From Adiantum capillus-veneris (taxonomy: Eukaryota; Streptophyta; Polypodiopsida; Polypodiales; Pteridaceae), in assembly GCA_014529385.2 (NCBI GenBank), contig CM043944.1:51285768-51349767 (forward strand): 64,000 nucleotides of DNA, in the 5' to 3' direction. The notes under the pieces were generated by a model. The model worked only from the letters and a program-made list of their open reading frames with translations, searched no databases and was not told the origin of the DNA. The position numbers and the translations under genes are program-made. This document shows positions 25,944 to 36,242 of the stretch, piece after piece (position 1 is the first letter of the stretch; every line of letters starts with the position of its first letter).

Positions 25944-26199
25944 ATGCAAATAAGCATGCCAAAACCCCTCCAATAGAGAGGCATAATTCATGCCATAAAC
26001 TAAGGGTTTTGGGCTACGGTTTGACCCCTCTATTAGAGGGATCTTGACATGCCTATTTGCATGCAATGGGCAGCCCATTGCATGGAATGTTCATGTCAAA
26101 ACCCCTCTAATATAGGAGCCAAACCCTAGCCCAAAAACCCTAGTTTATGACATGAATTTGTCCCCTCTATTGGAGGGGTTTTGGCATGCCTATTTGCAT
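25944..26199. ncRNA. 256-bp near-perfect hairpin (possible small-RNA precursor)
   Basis: Left arm 25944-26071 and right arm 26073-26199 are reverse complements over almost their full 128 bp, with roughly 90% matching by hand alignment and a one-base turn at 26072. It lies in intronic sequence of the antisense CACTA gene. Rice miR820 shows that a CACTA can carry a miRNA hairpin; here any RNA product is inference. No Pol III promoter was seen. Confidence 0.45.
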
Positions 26200-26360
26200 G
26201 CAATGGACTACCCAAATGGGCTACCCATTGCATGCAAATAGGCATGCCACAACCCCTCCAATAGAGGGGCCAAAGCCATGCCCAAAACTAAGCGTTTTGG
26301 CATGCATTTTGTCATGCAGTGGAACGCTCATTTGGAACAGTCCATTGCATGCAAAACCGC
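26161..26360. repeat. Second, overlapping inverted repeat cluster
   Basis: 26161-26206 pairs with 26224-26269 (46-bp arms, very few mismatches, 17-nt loop). Weaker pairing continues outwards to about 26360. The same monomer (GGCATGCCTATTTGCATGCAATGG) is therefore present in alternating orientation three to four times from 25944 to 26360, so two mutually exclusive foldbacks share the 26161-26199 arm. Confidence 0.85.
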
Positions 26361-26628
26361 TCTAATTGCGGAGGCAAAGTAGAATCCAAAAATCATGAGC
26401 ATGCGAGACGACGCATGGGCTCGTGTGAGCCTTTACCTTGACAACAAGAGAAAATAACACTAATTTTAAAACAAAATACAAAATTGAAAAGATTATAAGT
26501 GCACTTACATCAAAAATGTGTTGCACGTGTTCAATTTGTGTGTCTCCTTGCCGCCAATGCTCCTTTGCCACTCTCTTGCCACCAACATATGCTTGCTACC
26601 AACGTTTGACGATCAAAATAGCCTCCTC

Positions 26629-26630
<2 letters not shown>

Positions 26631-26676
<46 letters not shown>

Positions 26677-26700
26677 TGAGAGAGAGAGAGAGAGAGAGAG
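26631..26700 (+). repeat. Compound (TG)n(GA)n microsatellite
   Basis: TG array to about 26674, then GA to 26700, at the 5' end of the antisense CACTA gene. Confidence 0.97.
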
Positions 26701-27000
26701 TACTAATGTTTTATGTTGATGGAGAAGAACAGAAAAGCATAGACGAAGCGAAGAAGATGGGTTAGGATTAAAAAAGCCCCACCCAGATCGATGCTATATT
26801 TATATAATTTTTAAATATAAATCGTCGCGTTGACTATCGCCTAGATACCTAGGGCGCGTCTTTTTTTAAATATTGGATCACTTCCCCCTTCTTTTTCCGA
26901 CTTTCTCCCTCCACTTCTTTTAAGAATAATCTCATAGTTGATTTTAATCATTCTCATTTTTTACTTTAAGCTCTTGTTCCCCTTCCCTCCCTTCTCTCGT

Positions 27001-29324
27001 GCATTTTGAAGACGCAAGCGCCAATGTGGGATGAAGATGGACGAGACAATGCAGTGGAACGTGATCGATGGTTGAACAACAGGTTGTTGTGTCCATGCGA
27101 GCATTGCAAAAGGGCCATTCCTAGGCTCCAATGAGTCTGCTTGAAGCTTGTCAAGGACTATGGAATGTGGGACGATCCACGAACGCTAATAATCGATCTT
27201 TGTGAACTTTCGCGCATGAATACCGCTCCTCACTGGAGTGTTGTGGGAGGAGACTCTCAAGCGAGGAAATTAGAGAGACAATTGCAAGAAACCGGTTTGC
27301 CCCACCGCCCACAATAAACGAGATTTTGAGATCCATTGCAGGTGATTATGGGGAGGAGGAGATGACAGATCCATCGCACCAGATGGAGGAGGATATAGCT
27401 ATGGAGAACTTGGTTGTTGAGCTTCTCGCTCATGAGGAGGGTCCGTGGCACGACGATGATTGTGGATGCGACGAGATTGCGCAAAAGGAGGAGGATACTC
27501 TTTGACTGCAAGCAAGACACCTATATATCCCGGAGCTTCGTTCTCTATTCTTCGTGCTTTGTTAGAGATTTTGAATCACAGGTCGTGTATGCAATGAGCA
27601 ATACAAGCATTGATCATCTTTAAAATTAAGTAAACTTCGATTAAAGACAAAGAAAGGTGATGAACCCCTATTACACGTGTTGAAATTCCACGATTGGCAC
27701 AAGATGCTCCATGTGATTATCCAGTCTTTACTTTTTATGTTACTTGTCGCTACTCTAATGATATTACTTTTGAAAACACTATGCAGTTCATCTTACCATT
27801 GAGCATCAGTGTGGATGCAGAAGCAAGAAAGTACGTGATGTTATATATAAGATGAGAGAGGTTGTCAGGTGGGTGAGCTCTAAGGATATTGAAGTCGCAT
27901 CCATAATAACTGCAAGATTGTTAGCCAAAGAAGCAGTTGTTCTCATTGAAGAGAGCTTTCTCAGGTCCATACTAGTGAGCAAACTCCATCTTATATTGCA
28001 TCTTGTGGATGAGGTAGAGATTTGTGGAGTGGTGCATTCCCGCTGGATGTTCTTTTTTGAGCATTTTCTTAAGACACTCAAGGACTTTGTGAGGCTACGC
28101 TCACAGCTAGAGGCTAGCATGGCCGAAGGATGGATTGTTCAAGAGTCGTTTGTGTACATCTCTGAGTATCTGGCTTAAGTGGATGAAAAGATACCACGTT
28201 TATGGACCGATAAAGAAGATCCAAGGATGCACTCTCATATGCCGAATAGGAAGGGAAAGATAAAGCTCATGGAAAGGCACATACATGATGCAATAAACAA
28301 CTACCTTGTTCTTAATGCACCAGTGATGCAAAAGTGGATAGACCTATATACAGAACTAAAAAGAAAGCGTGAAGAAGATCGGAAGCGTATAGGAAAATAC
28401 ACTCTCGCAGAAGAAATCACAATGTGGTTTACCCACCGTACCTTGACATGTTTCCAACACTTATAAGGCATGATTGGTTGCATGAACAAATGACTAAAGC
28501 TAAAGCTGATGGTGAGCATGTTAGCAATGAGGAGTGGGAGTATGCACGAGGTTGTCTACCAAAGGTAATTGCTAATCAAACTCATATAATGTATTAGTAT
28601 TTAGCTACCTATACTCAAACTTCTTCTACTCTCAACAGGCAACGATGTTCAACTCGATGTGGCATGAAGGAAGGCACTTTCAAACTGATAATGTAGACAA
28701 AAAACGAATGACAAATGATAGTGGAGTGATGGAAAATTTTGATGCGCAAAACCCAAACGATATGGAAAATAGATATTGTGGAGTTACCCAAAGAATCTAC
28801 CGAGTAGACTTTTGAACTTTTTGAAAGTATGTGTTCGATGTGAAGTGGTTTGCAGGCGTCTCATCTAGACATGCAAGCGGTATCTACATGGTGGACTCTA
28901 CGAGATTCCATACGGGCACAAATGACATCTACATCTCTCCAAAAAGTTGTAAGAAAGTGATCTATCTTCCAAGTATTTACGAATGAAGGTATTGGTTTGT
29001 CATACAAGTCACGCCAAGAGCAAGGTGTATACTAGATGATGCAACAAACATAGGAACCACTGTGGACGAACACAACGATGATGATGAAACAGATATGGAA
29101 GGTGAAGAACTTCCTGCACGACCGCTTGACGAAGCGAATGAGAATGATGTCGATGAAGAAGAACAAACCTACATGGAAGATGAAGAAGAGGATGAAGAGC
29201 TAGAAGAAGAGAATGATGATGAGGATGATCATTTCAATACCTACACTGATTTTGATGAACTGGGACTCCACATAGACCGCGTCATGGCTATGGAACTAGC
29301 AGATGATGATGTAGTGGATGATTA
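27001..29324 (+). pseudogene. CACTA transposase remnant (N-terminus, DUF4218-like, DUF4216-like, acidic tail)
   Basis: In order: a Cys-rich Transpos_assoc-like start (LLCPCEHCKRAIPRLQ, about 27085), a PIYPGASFSILRALLEIL segment (about 27510) and MSNTSIDHL. A jump follows to LKFHDWHKMLH and the DUF4218-type block SKLHLILHLVDEVEICG...HSRWMFFFEHFLKTLK (27980-28090). An intron fits at about 28565-28639 (GTAATT...CAACAG), then FQTDNVDKKRMTNDSGV and the DUF4216-type GIYMVDSTRFHTGTNDIY...KKVIYLPSIYE block (28880-28985). It ends in a D/E-rich tail closing at a TAA (29322-29324). The DDE catalytic domain normally between SIDHL and DUF4218 is missing. Stops occur at 27132, after 27510 and near 28800. 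Confidence 0.75.
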
Positions 29325-29444
29325 ATTAAGGACATGTTTTAATGCATCGTAATGAGGATGTCGTAGCTAATGTCGGTCACTTGCTTTTGTGAATGCTTTG
29401 TTAATGATCTTCTGCTAGCATACATTGTAACAAAATTTGTTTGA

Positions 29445-29446
<2 letters not shown>

Positions 29447-29503
<57 letters not shown>

Positions 29504-29515
29504 ATATATATATAT
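29447..29515 (+). repeat. (TG)n(TA)n microsatellite
   Basis: TG array 29447-29499 followed by a short TATATA run, downstream of the CACTA transposase remnant. Confidence 0.97.
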
Positions 29516-29665
29516 GTCTTTCTGGCTGGTTCGTTTGTAAATGAGGAGTAACAGCAAGGCGAGCTGAGGTGAGGTGGTCTCTGCAAAGGGATGAATTTGC
29601 TAGGACGTAAGTGTGGACGAGATGAGGGAGGATGTGGATGAAAAAGGAATGCACACTAAGAGGGG

Positions 29666-30067
29666 TGTTAGTGCCTGATCTGTCAAGGCATTTAGGGTAC
29701 TCAGGATATTATATTTTGAACTGTAACTAAGACCTTTAACTTTTGAACCTTAGGGATATGTGGACATTAGTACTTATATTTTTGGGTAGTTGTGGATGTG
29801 CCTTATGGTATCTGATGGCGTGAGGCAGTTTTAGGATAACTATCGATGCAGTTCTCCTTCTCTTGATCTCGTACTGATGTTTATGCTCTGTAATTGGGTG
29901 ATGATGATGAAGATAATCTGATGGCAGACTCTTTTCCTCTTCCTTATGGTGTTCTTTGCTTATCTACTTTGCAGTATTGTGTATGAATACTCAATTTACT
30001 GTTCTTGATTCCTGTAAACTGTATGTTTCCTGCATTGAATACCTGTTAGGGCTGTGTGCCCCTAACA
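29666..30067 (+). repeat. 5' LTR of element C (402 bp)
   Basis: TGTTAGTGCCTGATC to CCCCTAACA. The last 24 bp form a stem (TGTTAGGG paired with CCCTAACA), present in both LTRs. Confidence 0.95.
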
Positions 30068-30424
30068 TTTGGCGATCCTGCTGTGCATGTCCTAATCGAC
30101 ATGGGAGCGAATTACAGTAATCTCAAAGAAAAACGATGAGTCGGTTATGATGCCAAGTTTCTTTCTCGTGCTCTAACCGCCACTTTCTCTCTGAAGCGGT
30201 TCTTGCAAATGGTTTGAATTCAGCCTGAAGCATATGGCACTCAAGAATTCAAGAGGTTCTTGACATGTTAGTCGACCTCGACCACCTACAGGAATTCTTG
30301 AATTGTGTAACCCCGCAGGAAGTGTCTGAGGAACATACATCAAAGTTATTGGAGGATTTCTTCCCGAATCTGCCAGGGGAAATCAAAATTACAATTGTTG
30401 GTTGCAAGTGTTTATAGGGGTTCT

Positions 30425-30640
30425 TGACAGTTTCTGTGCAGGCAGTTTTTGTGCAGTATGCAGTTTGCATTTTGCAGTTTGCAGTTCAACTGTTTACATA
30501 TTGCAGATTATAGCATTCCAGTTTGCAGAATGCAGTTTCAATTTTTCAGTTTGTAGAATGCAGTTTCAGTCTTTCAGTTTACAGACTACAGTTTCAGGTA
30601 TTTTAGTTTGCAATGCAGTTTAAGCAGTTTCAGGGTTTAA
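30425..30640 (+). repeat. CAGTTTGCAG-type minisatellite in the element C leader
   Basis: More than ten imperfect copies of CAGTTTGCAGAATG/CAGTTTCAG variants, ending just upstream of the ATG at 30680. Confidence 0.85.
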
Positions 30641-30679
30641 AGAGGTACAAATGCTCTCTATTCTTTTGATGGGTGATTA

Positions 30680-31669
30680 ATGGCAAAGAAGAAGAAGAAA
30701 AAGTGTGCTATTTGTCAAAAAGATGGGCACTGTGCAAAGCAATGTCCTTACATGTGCAAGCCATGTCAAAAGGAAGATGTATGTGTCAAATACTGTATGC
30801 ATAAACTGTGCAAGAAGTTGTATCGAATTGTCAGATCTTTTCGAGATGCATCAGATCATGAGGAACTATGTGATGCACAAGAGGATTTGGATGATTTTTC
30901 TAATCTGCTTAACAAGGCGGAAGATTGGCATGAAGGTCGTGAAGGAAAAAGAAGAAAGTCATGCTCTAGTATGCGCAGGATACAGGTGTTACAAGAAGCA
31001 GTTGAAGGCTTGATAGAGAAGTATGAAGATCAGTTTCAGGAGGAAGATGAAAGTGATGATGAGTGGGGAGTTACAACACCAATGTTCCCCTTGGTTGGGA
31101 ACAATCAAGTACAATCATGTTTAACTTCTCCAAATGCACTTGTTGCAAGTCCCAAATCAATGAAAGAAGCTCAAGCACAAAGCCAACCTGAAGAAGTCAA
31201 GAAGGTGATGTTGGAAAGGGCAGAAGAAAAGGAGCATCCTGAGAGCCAAAGAAGCCAAAAGGAGCACTTAGTATCCCAAAACGACAGTCCAAATAAACTC
31301 AAGGGTTTGCACAATGTTGAAGTACCAACAGTTTTTCAGGCACCTGTCGTTTCAAAACCCGAAGTTTCAAAGCCTGAATCTGATTTTTTAGCACCTGAAG
31401 TTTTTCAACCTGATTTTGATGTTCTTGAATATGGGATCAAAGTTGTAGATACTCCGATTATTGAAGAGAAGAAGTTGATTCAAGAAGGAGAGTTTGTTCA
31501 ATGCAAGGGAGATGAAGTCCAAAAGATGATGAAGGAAGAAAGAGGAAGCCAGGAGCAACTCATGAGCCAAAGGAGCCAAGAGGATTGCCAGCTACCCCAA
31601 ACCTCACATCGAAGAGACTCACCTCTTTGCAGGAAGAGAAGGCGAGTTTCCCAAAAGAAGAATTACTGA
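30680..31669 (+). CDS. Zinc-knuckle, Lys/Glu-rich protein of element C (329 aa), function unknown
   Basis: ATG at 30680. It opens with a basic run (MAKKKKKK), then a CCHC knuckle (C-A-I-C-Q-K-D-G-H-C-A-K-Q-C, residues ~9-22) directly followed by further paired cysteines (C-K-P-C, C-V-K-Y-C, to residue ~45). Residues ~50-125 are predicted helical and charged, ending in an acidic DESDDEW stretch. The rest is low-complexity with KPEVSKPE and SQRSQKE repeats and a basic C-terminus. No Gag capsid pattern was found. It is open over its full length inside a young LTR element, so it may be the element's RNA-binding protein. A related frame continues in another register from 31585. Confidence 0.55.
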   Translation: MAKKKKKKCAICQKDGHCAKQCPYMCKPCQKEDVCVKYCMHKLCKKLYRIVRSFRDASDHEELCDAQEDLDDFSNLLNKAEDWHEGREGKRRKSCSSMRRIQVLQEAVEGLIEKYEDQFQEEDESDDEWGVTTPMFPLVGNNQVQSCLTSPNALVASPKSMKEAQAQSQPEEVKKVMLERAEEKEHPESQRSQKEHLVSQNDSPNKLKGLHNVEVPTVFQAPVVSKPEVSKPESDFLAPEVFQPDFDVLEYGIKVVDTPIIEEKKLIQEGEFVQCKGDEVQKMMKEERGSQEQLMSQRSQEDCQLPQTSHRRDSPLCRKRRRVSQKKNY

Positions 31670-33480
31670 TTGAGAAGAAGGGAATACAATTGGGAGTGAG
31701 CGAGAGAAGCCACCAATATCCCATACAAACCCATATACCAACATTTGACATCAATCTTGAAGAGGTTGAAATTCAGGGAGACATCAGATTTCAGTGTAAT
31801 GCAGTGGAAGATCCGAAGATACATAAAGACATAATGTGTGCTACTGATGAGGATGATGTGATGAATCAATTTTTCATGAATCTTGATGAGGAGTACTCGA
31901 CAGGTGACGGTCCGGAAGGTGTTTGTGTTGATGGAGAAGATTTTTTTAGTGTTTTGAAGATTGAAAGCCAATTTCCAAGAGAGGATATGAATTATTCAGG
32001 TTGTGAAGACAAGGATCTTTGATTTCAGGTCCCTGAATTACAAGTTTTGATACCGAAGGTTCTCGATTTGCAAAGTTTCAGAATTCAGGTCCCTGATCCG
32101 CAGATTACTGATTTGCAAAGAAGTTATGTACCTGAACTTGTTGAATTTCAAAGTCTTGTTCTTTCTCAAGCGAAGATGATAAATAATCTCTCATTAGAGC
32201 TAGAGGATGAGAGGCATTCAAGTATGGTTGCAGCAAATGAAGCGCTTTTCAAAATCAGTCAACTTCAAGAAGAGAAGGCATCATTGATGGTGGAGATTTC
32301 TCAGGTTCAAACTGAAGCCGACTTGCATATTTTTTATTGTTATGAAGTTCATGATGCTCTTAAGCAAGTTGTTCTGGATAAGGATAATCAAATTGAGAAT
32401 TTGAATCTTTAACTTACTCAAATCAAGAAGATGGAGTCTTCTTCAAATCTTGATGTTACAGAAGGTTTCTTGAATGATGATGTTGTTATCAATGATCTTT
32501 ATGATGTTGGTGCTTTTACAAATTCAGTCATGGAGATTGGAAGTCCATCTTTTTTCAATGAAGTTCAGTTTATTGATGATATTCTTGATGATTTATACCA
32601 AGTTTGTGATGTCAATGGTTTTGTTGATGCTGAGGAGATGGTTTTGATTGATGATTATACAAGTATTTTGCAAGTTCTCGATGATGGTGAAATGGGTTTT
32701 CTTGGAGATTGTTCTACATTTCTATGTGATGTTGTTGATGGAGGAGATGATGTTGATATTCTTATATCTCATTGGTTTTATGTCTTCATGCTTTTATGAC
32801 ATAAGGGAAGTTTTTCAAGGAGAAGAAGTCAAAAGTTTTCAGTTTCAGGGAGATATTATTGATTGGACAGTTTTGCAGCTACAAAGTGGATTTCTTTCTA
32901 TTTTCAAGGACAAATGTGAACAAGACATCTTGGTGGTGTTTTCTATGTGTAAAGAAGAGTTCACTTTGTTATTTTTAAGTCTTAAATCAAATCAGTTTGA
33001 TGAAGAAGCATATCAATTTTGGTTTTCTTGAATCAAGATTTTCAAGGAAATCAATTGATTTGGCATGCGGAGTCTAAATCAAATCTTCGAGTGTTGCATC
33101 TACATCCAGAGATATTGGATGTGTTCAAGAGACAGTGTCTAATGGTTGCAAAGTTTGCATCCTACCTTGAATCTTTCTTCATTCTTCTTGAAGGGAAACG
33201 TGAACCTGACCCTGAACCTAAACCTGAACCTACTACTGAATTTGGATATTCACTTGAATATGAAAATGGGCCTAAAGACTTGAAATCACTTGAAGAAGAG
33301 AAGAGTTTTCTACATTGTAGAAAATATGGGGAGAAAATGAAGACTGAAATGATGGACTACATGAAGGAAGTTTGGGAGAAAATGAAAGTCATGATGTATG
33401 AGGTGGTGACTAAACCATATCAGATGTTTGCAGAGGAGGAGATGAAGGAGGAAAACTTGTTTATGGAGAAGCAATGCTGA
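31585..33480 (+). pseudogene. Element C second reading frame, acidic/coiled-coil, with stops
   Basis: Open pieces at 31585-32022, 32047-32412, 32431-32799 and 33019-33480 all lie in one register, separated by TGA (32020), TAA (32410) and TGA (32797); the part 32800-33018 reads on in another register. The translation is acidic, with a heptad-like helix near 32170-32330 (LELEDERHSS...ALFKISQLQEEKASL) and a P-E/P-K repeat near 33200. It overlaps the end of the zinc-knuckle frame, so it may be the shifted continuation of one large protein. No family was recognised. A further open piece is at 33657-33935. Confidence 0.45.
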
Positions 33481-33961
33481 ACTGAAGCAACAGTATACTG
33501 ACCTAAAAGGGCAGTTTGAGGACATGAAGATGCAGTTGCAGCAACAAGGAGGTCAACAATTTGAGCAGGTGTTTGTTAATAAAAATTCTGAAGTGTTTGC
33601 AGGAACTGGTGTGCTAGCAGGAGTTCAGGAGCATATGACTGAATCAGCAGGGAGAGGTGCAGCTTACAGAACAGCCTAAAGATGTTAGAGAGGAGGACAC
33701 AGAAGCAGTAGGAGGAATTCACAACTTAAATGATCCAGTGCAAATGATTGTGGATGAGAAACTCTGTCAGGAGATTGAAAGTACTAAGGAGGTAGTTACA
33801 GTTCAGGTGGATGCAGAGGTTGAAGAATTTGACAAGGAAACTCCAACTGCAGCAGCAGTTTCACAACAAACTGAATTCAAGGATCAGCTGGTGGATGAAT
33901 TTTTTGATCAAGGGATGGGTTCTCACAATGTTTGAGAAACATTGCCACCAGGTGTGCCAAG

Positions 33962-34363
33962 TGTTAGTGCCTGATCTGTCAGGGCATTCAGGGTATTCAG
34001 GATATTATATTTTGAACTGTAACTAAGACCTTTAACTTTTGAACCTTAGGGATATGTGGACATTAGTACTTATATTTTTGGGTAGTTGTGAATGTGCCTT
34101 ATGGTATCTGATGGTGTGAGGCAGTTTTAGGATAACTATCGATGCAGTTCTCCTTCTCCTGATCTCGTACTAATGTTTATGCTCTGTAATTGGGTGATGA
34201 TGATGAAGATAATCTGATGGCAGTCTCTTTTCCTCTTCCTTATGGTGTTCTTTGCTTATCTACTTTGCAGTATTGTGTATGAATACTCAGTTTACTGTTC
34301 TTGATTCTTGTAAACTGTATGTTTCCTGCATTGAATACCTGTTAGGGCTGTGTGCCCCTAACA
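33962..34363 (+). repeat. 3' LTR of element C (402 bp)
   Basis: Same length as the 5' copy, about 97.5% identical by hand count. A short stem CAATGTTT-GAG-AAACATTG lies just upstream at 33926-33944. Confidence 0.95.
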
Positions 34364-34364
34364 A

Positions 34365-34389
34365 GGGGGGGGGGGGGGGGGGGGGGGGG
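34365..34389 (+). repeat. 25-bp G homopolymer at the element C insertion site
   Basis: The right AGGGG target duplication opens into a 25-G run followed by GA repeats; the left flank has only four Gs. Confidence 0.9.
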
Positions 34390-35098
34390 AGAGAGAGAGC
34401 TCACAAAGGACTAAGCTACTGCAGAGGGTTGAAAGGGAATGTAGGGTAGACAACTGGTGAGGGCGGCAAGGCGAGCAGTCTCTACTGATGTGGAATGTTG
34501 AGTGGGAGGGGGGGATAGAATATTCCAAGGGAATCCTAAAATTTAATGGATTTCTTTTGAGGAGAGCTAGTAAGTAAGTATAGTGTATAGAGAGGATACA
34601 AAATGAAAGTACTTTTTATTATATAATTTGTATTATATAAAGAAGAGATGTGGACGGGTATCATAAGGGGTATATTATATTCATGTTAGGGTATCTAAGA
34701 GGCTATATTCGCGACAAATACTTAAGGTATCTGCACGGAAATCATCACAGCAATATAGCAGTTGTAGTCTCTCTCTTCTCCCACGCCTCTTCTCTCTACT
34801 CTTTCTCATCCTGGCGCGGCTATCAATAGCGGCAAAGACCTCAGTCTCTTATAGTGACACACCATATGTGCACCACATTTGCTATGTACATGTGTATTGT
34901 ACCATTAGCCAAGAAAGATACATCCTCAACAAATCAAACCGACGATGCCAATGAGAATCAATTAATTCAGCATGAAATGAAGATGACAAGAATGACCATC
35001 AATAAAGAAAAAAAACGGCAACACATAAAAATGACAACCAACACGAGGACTACAACATGACAAACGAGGTTCACATTATGCTAAGGATGTACGATGAA
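34390..35098 (+). other. CACTA right end and element B internal sequence, no gene
   Basis: 34390-34856 is the CACTA right end, AT-rich with subterminal motifs. 34860-35098 belongs to element B. The short open frame at 34854-35060 crosses the CACTA border and is not credible. Confidence 0.5.
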
Positions 35099-35103
35099 TT
35101 CCT

Positions 35104-35218
35104 TGCTACAATCGGAGGCGTGGAGTTCCCTGCAAAATAGCAAAATAACACATTGCAACCATAAAAGCGACAAATCCGCATACCTGACGAGTCTCGTAGC
35201 ATAGAATCGAAGCCATAA

Positions 35219-35292
<74 letters not shown>

Positions 35293-35611
35293 CACACGTG
35301 CAGGCGCACCTCCTAGAGCAGAGTGCTACATCGGCACAGCGAGAGAGAGAAGAGAGGAGAGGAGAAGAATAATGCAGACACTGGGTGCAATCGCCCCCCG
35401 TGCAAGAGTGACCATTTCCCTCTTGCATGTATTTCATTTATAGATTTCTTGAATGGTCAAATTGAGTACAAACTGGCTGGCCAGTCATAAATGGCCAAAG
35501 CTCATAAAGAGCACTTGAATAATCAATATACATAAAATACAATAGCCTAGCTCGGTCAAGCCTTTTCCACCCGTCAGCTGCAATAAATAGTAAAATATCA
35601 ATTCCATAACA
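35104..35611 (-). repeat. 3' LTR of element D with (GA)n (508 bp)
   Basis: Contains a GA array at 35223-35289 (about 67 bp). The rest aligns closely with 40904-41475. Confidence 0.92.
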
Positions 35612-36050
35612 TACTTCTCGGTTGGAAAGCAACTGTCCTCAGTTGCAAAGATAAGAAATCTGCAAATGATACTTGTCAAAAATAGTGATTAGAAATCTAT
35701 GTCAAAAAATAACATATAGTAAAAATAATGAAACTAAACAACATTGCTTATGCCTGCCATCATCCACATACTTCTTATTCTAGTGTCCCATACCACGAGA
35801 ATAAGTAGTATATGTGATACCCTGATGAATCAGGATATCATTGGTCACACTCATCATTCAATAGTCCATTTGGATCCATCTCAAGTCCAATTCCATAAAT
35901 ACTAACGCGACAGAAAAATGTCATATACCAAGTCCAAATATCTGTCATTTCAAATCCAAATCCAAATATCCTGCTTTTTGTATACCCAGGGATCAAAATC
36001 ACACCAGTTACAGTGGTGACCGGCCACTACAACATGATTTTGTGATTTGT
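35612..36050 (-). other. Element D internal, nothing recognised
   Basis: AT-rich, stops in all frames, no family motif. Confidence 0.4.
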
Positions 36051-36242
36051 GTTGCCTAAATCGGTGAATCTACACTAATTCTGCCTAAATCGGCGAATTT
36101 GCACTAATGCTGCCTAAATCGACGAATTTACATTTGATGTTAACAAAATCGTGAAGCTGCAGTTTGTTGGTGTGCTGCCTGAATCAACGAATCTGCACTA
36201 GGATGAGCATTGACACACTGCCTAAACCAGCGAATCTGTGTG
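36051..36242 (+). repeat. 29-bp tandem repeat (TGCCTAAATCGGCGAAT...)
   Basis: Units begin at 36053, 36082 and 36111 with a regular 29-bp period; two more diverged units begin at 36176 and 36219. Confidence 0.85.

Larger units (their letters stand above)
25230..26631 (-). pseudogene. CACTA second gene (TNPA/Transposase_24-like), fragmentary exons
   Basis: Minus-strand exons with plausible splice sites. Exon 1 starts at an ATG at 26631 and encodes KRVAKEHWRQGDTQIEHVQ with one early TAG, ending at a GTAAGTG donor (~26511). The next exon (~26441-26362) begins VKAHTSPCVV after TTGTCAAG. Further left, ASREAVKYQKRNDEY and YLWMLQQGH can be read at 25425-25540. The last exon (25304-25230) follows a TTTTTTGTAG acceptor and encodes the acidic tail GGTNEGEGEDDEGG. 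Its position next to the CACTA end, opposite to the transposase, is typical of the DNA-binding second gene. Family assignment is inferred from layout and partial wording. Confidence 0.4.
29666..34363 (+). mobile_element. LTR retroelement C, young, no RT, carries a zinc-knuckle/acidic reading frame
   Basis: Two 402-bp LTRs (29666-30067 and 33962-34363) differ at 10 positions in my comparison, nine of them transitions. The flanking duplication AGGGG is perfect (29661-29665 and 34364-34368). The sequence after the 5' LTR, TTTGGCGATCCTGC, resembles tRNA-Arg-type primer sites known from Tat/Ogre Gypsy elements. No clear polypurine tract precedes the 3' LTR. The internal 3.9 kb shows no protease, RT or integrase block that can be defended, only the frames described below. 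It is inserted in the CACTA. Confidence 0.85.
24615..34856 (+). mobile_element. CACTA (En/Spm) DNA transposon, DDE core deleted
   Basis: The left end is CACTATAAGAAAGG (24615) and the right end is the inverted CACTATAAGAGACT (34856). Flanking triplets are ACG (24612-24614) and ACA (34857-34859), a 3-bp duplication with one change. Subterminal matches in inverted order (GATAGCCGCG and ATATTGCTG..A..ATT.CC) occur at about 24760-24815 and 34755-34830. Inside are a plus-strand transposase remnant (27001-29324), an antisense gene (25230-26631), a large hairpin and element C (29666-34363). Without C it would be ~5.5 kb. The catalytic domain is missing, so it can move only if helped in trans. Confidence 0.75.

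Noticed and set aside
29062-29325. Independent acidic nuclear protein
   Set aside because: It continues the CACTA DUF4216-like segment as the usual acidic tail, so it is part of the transposase remnant.
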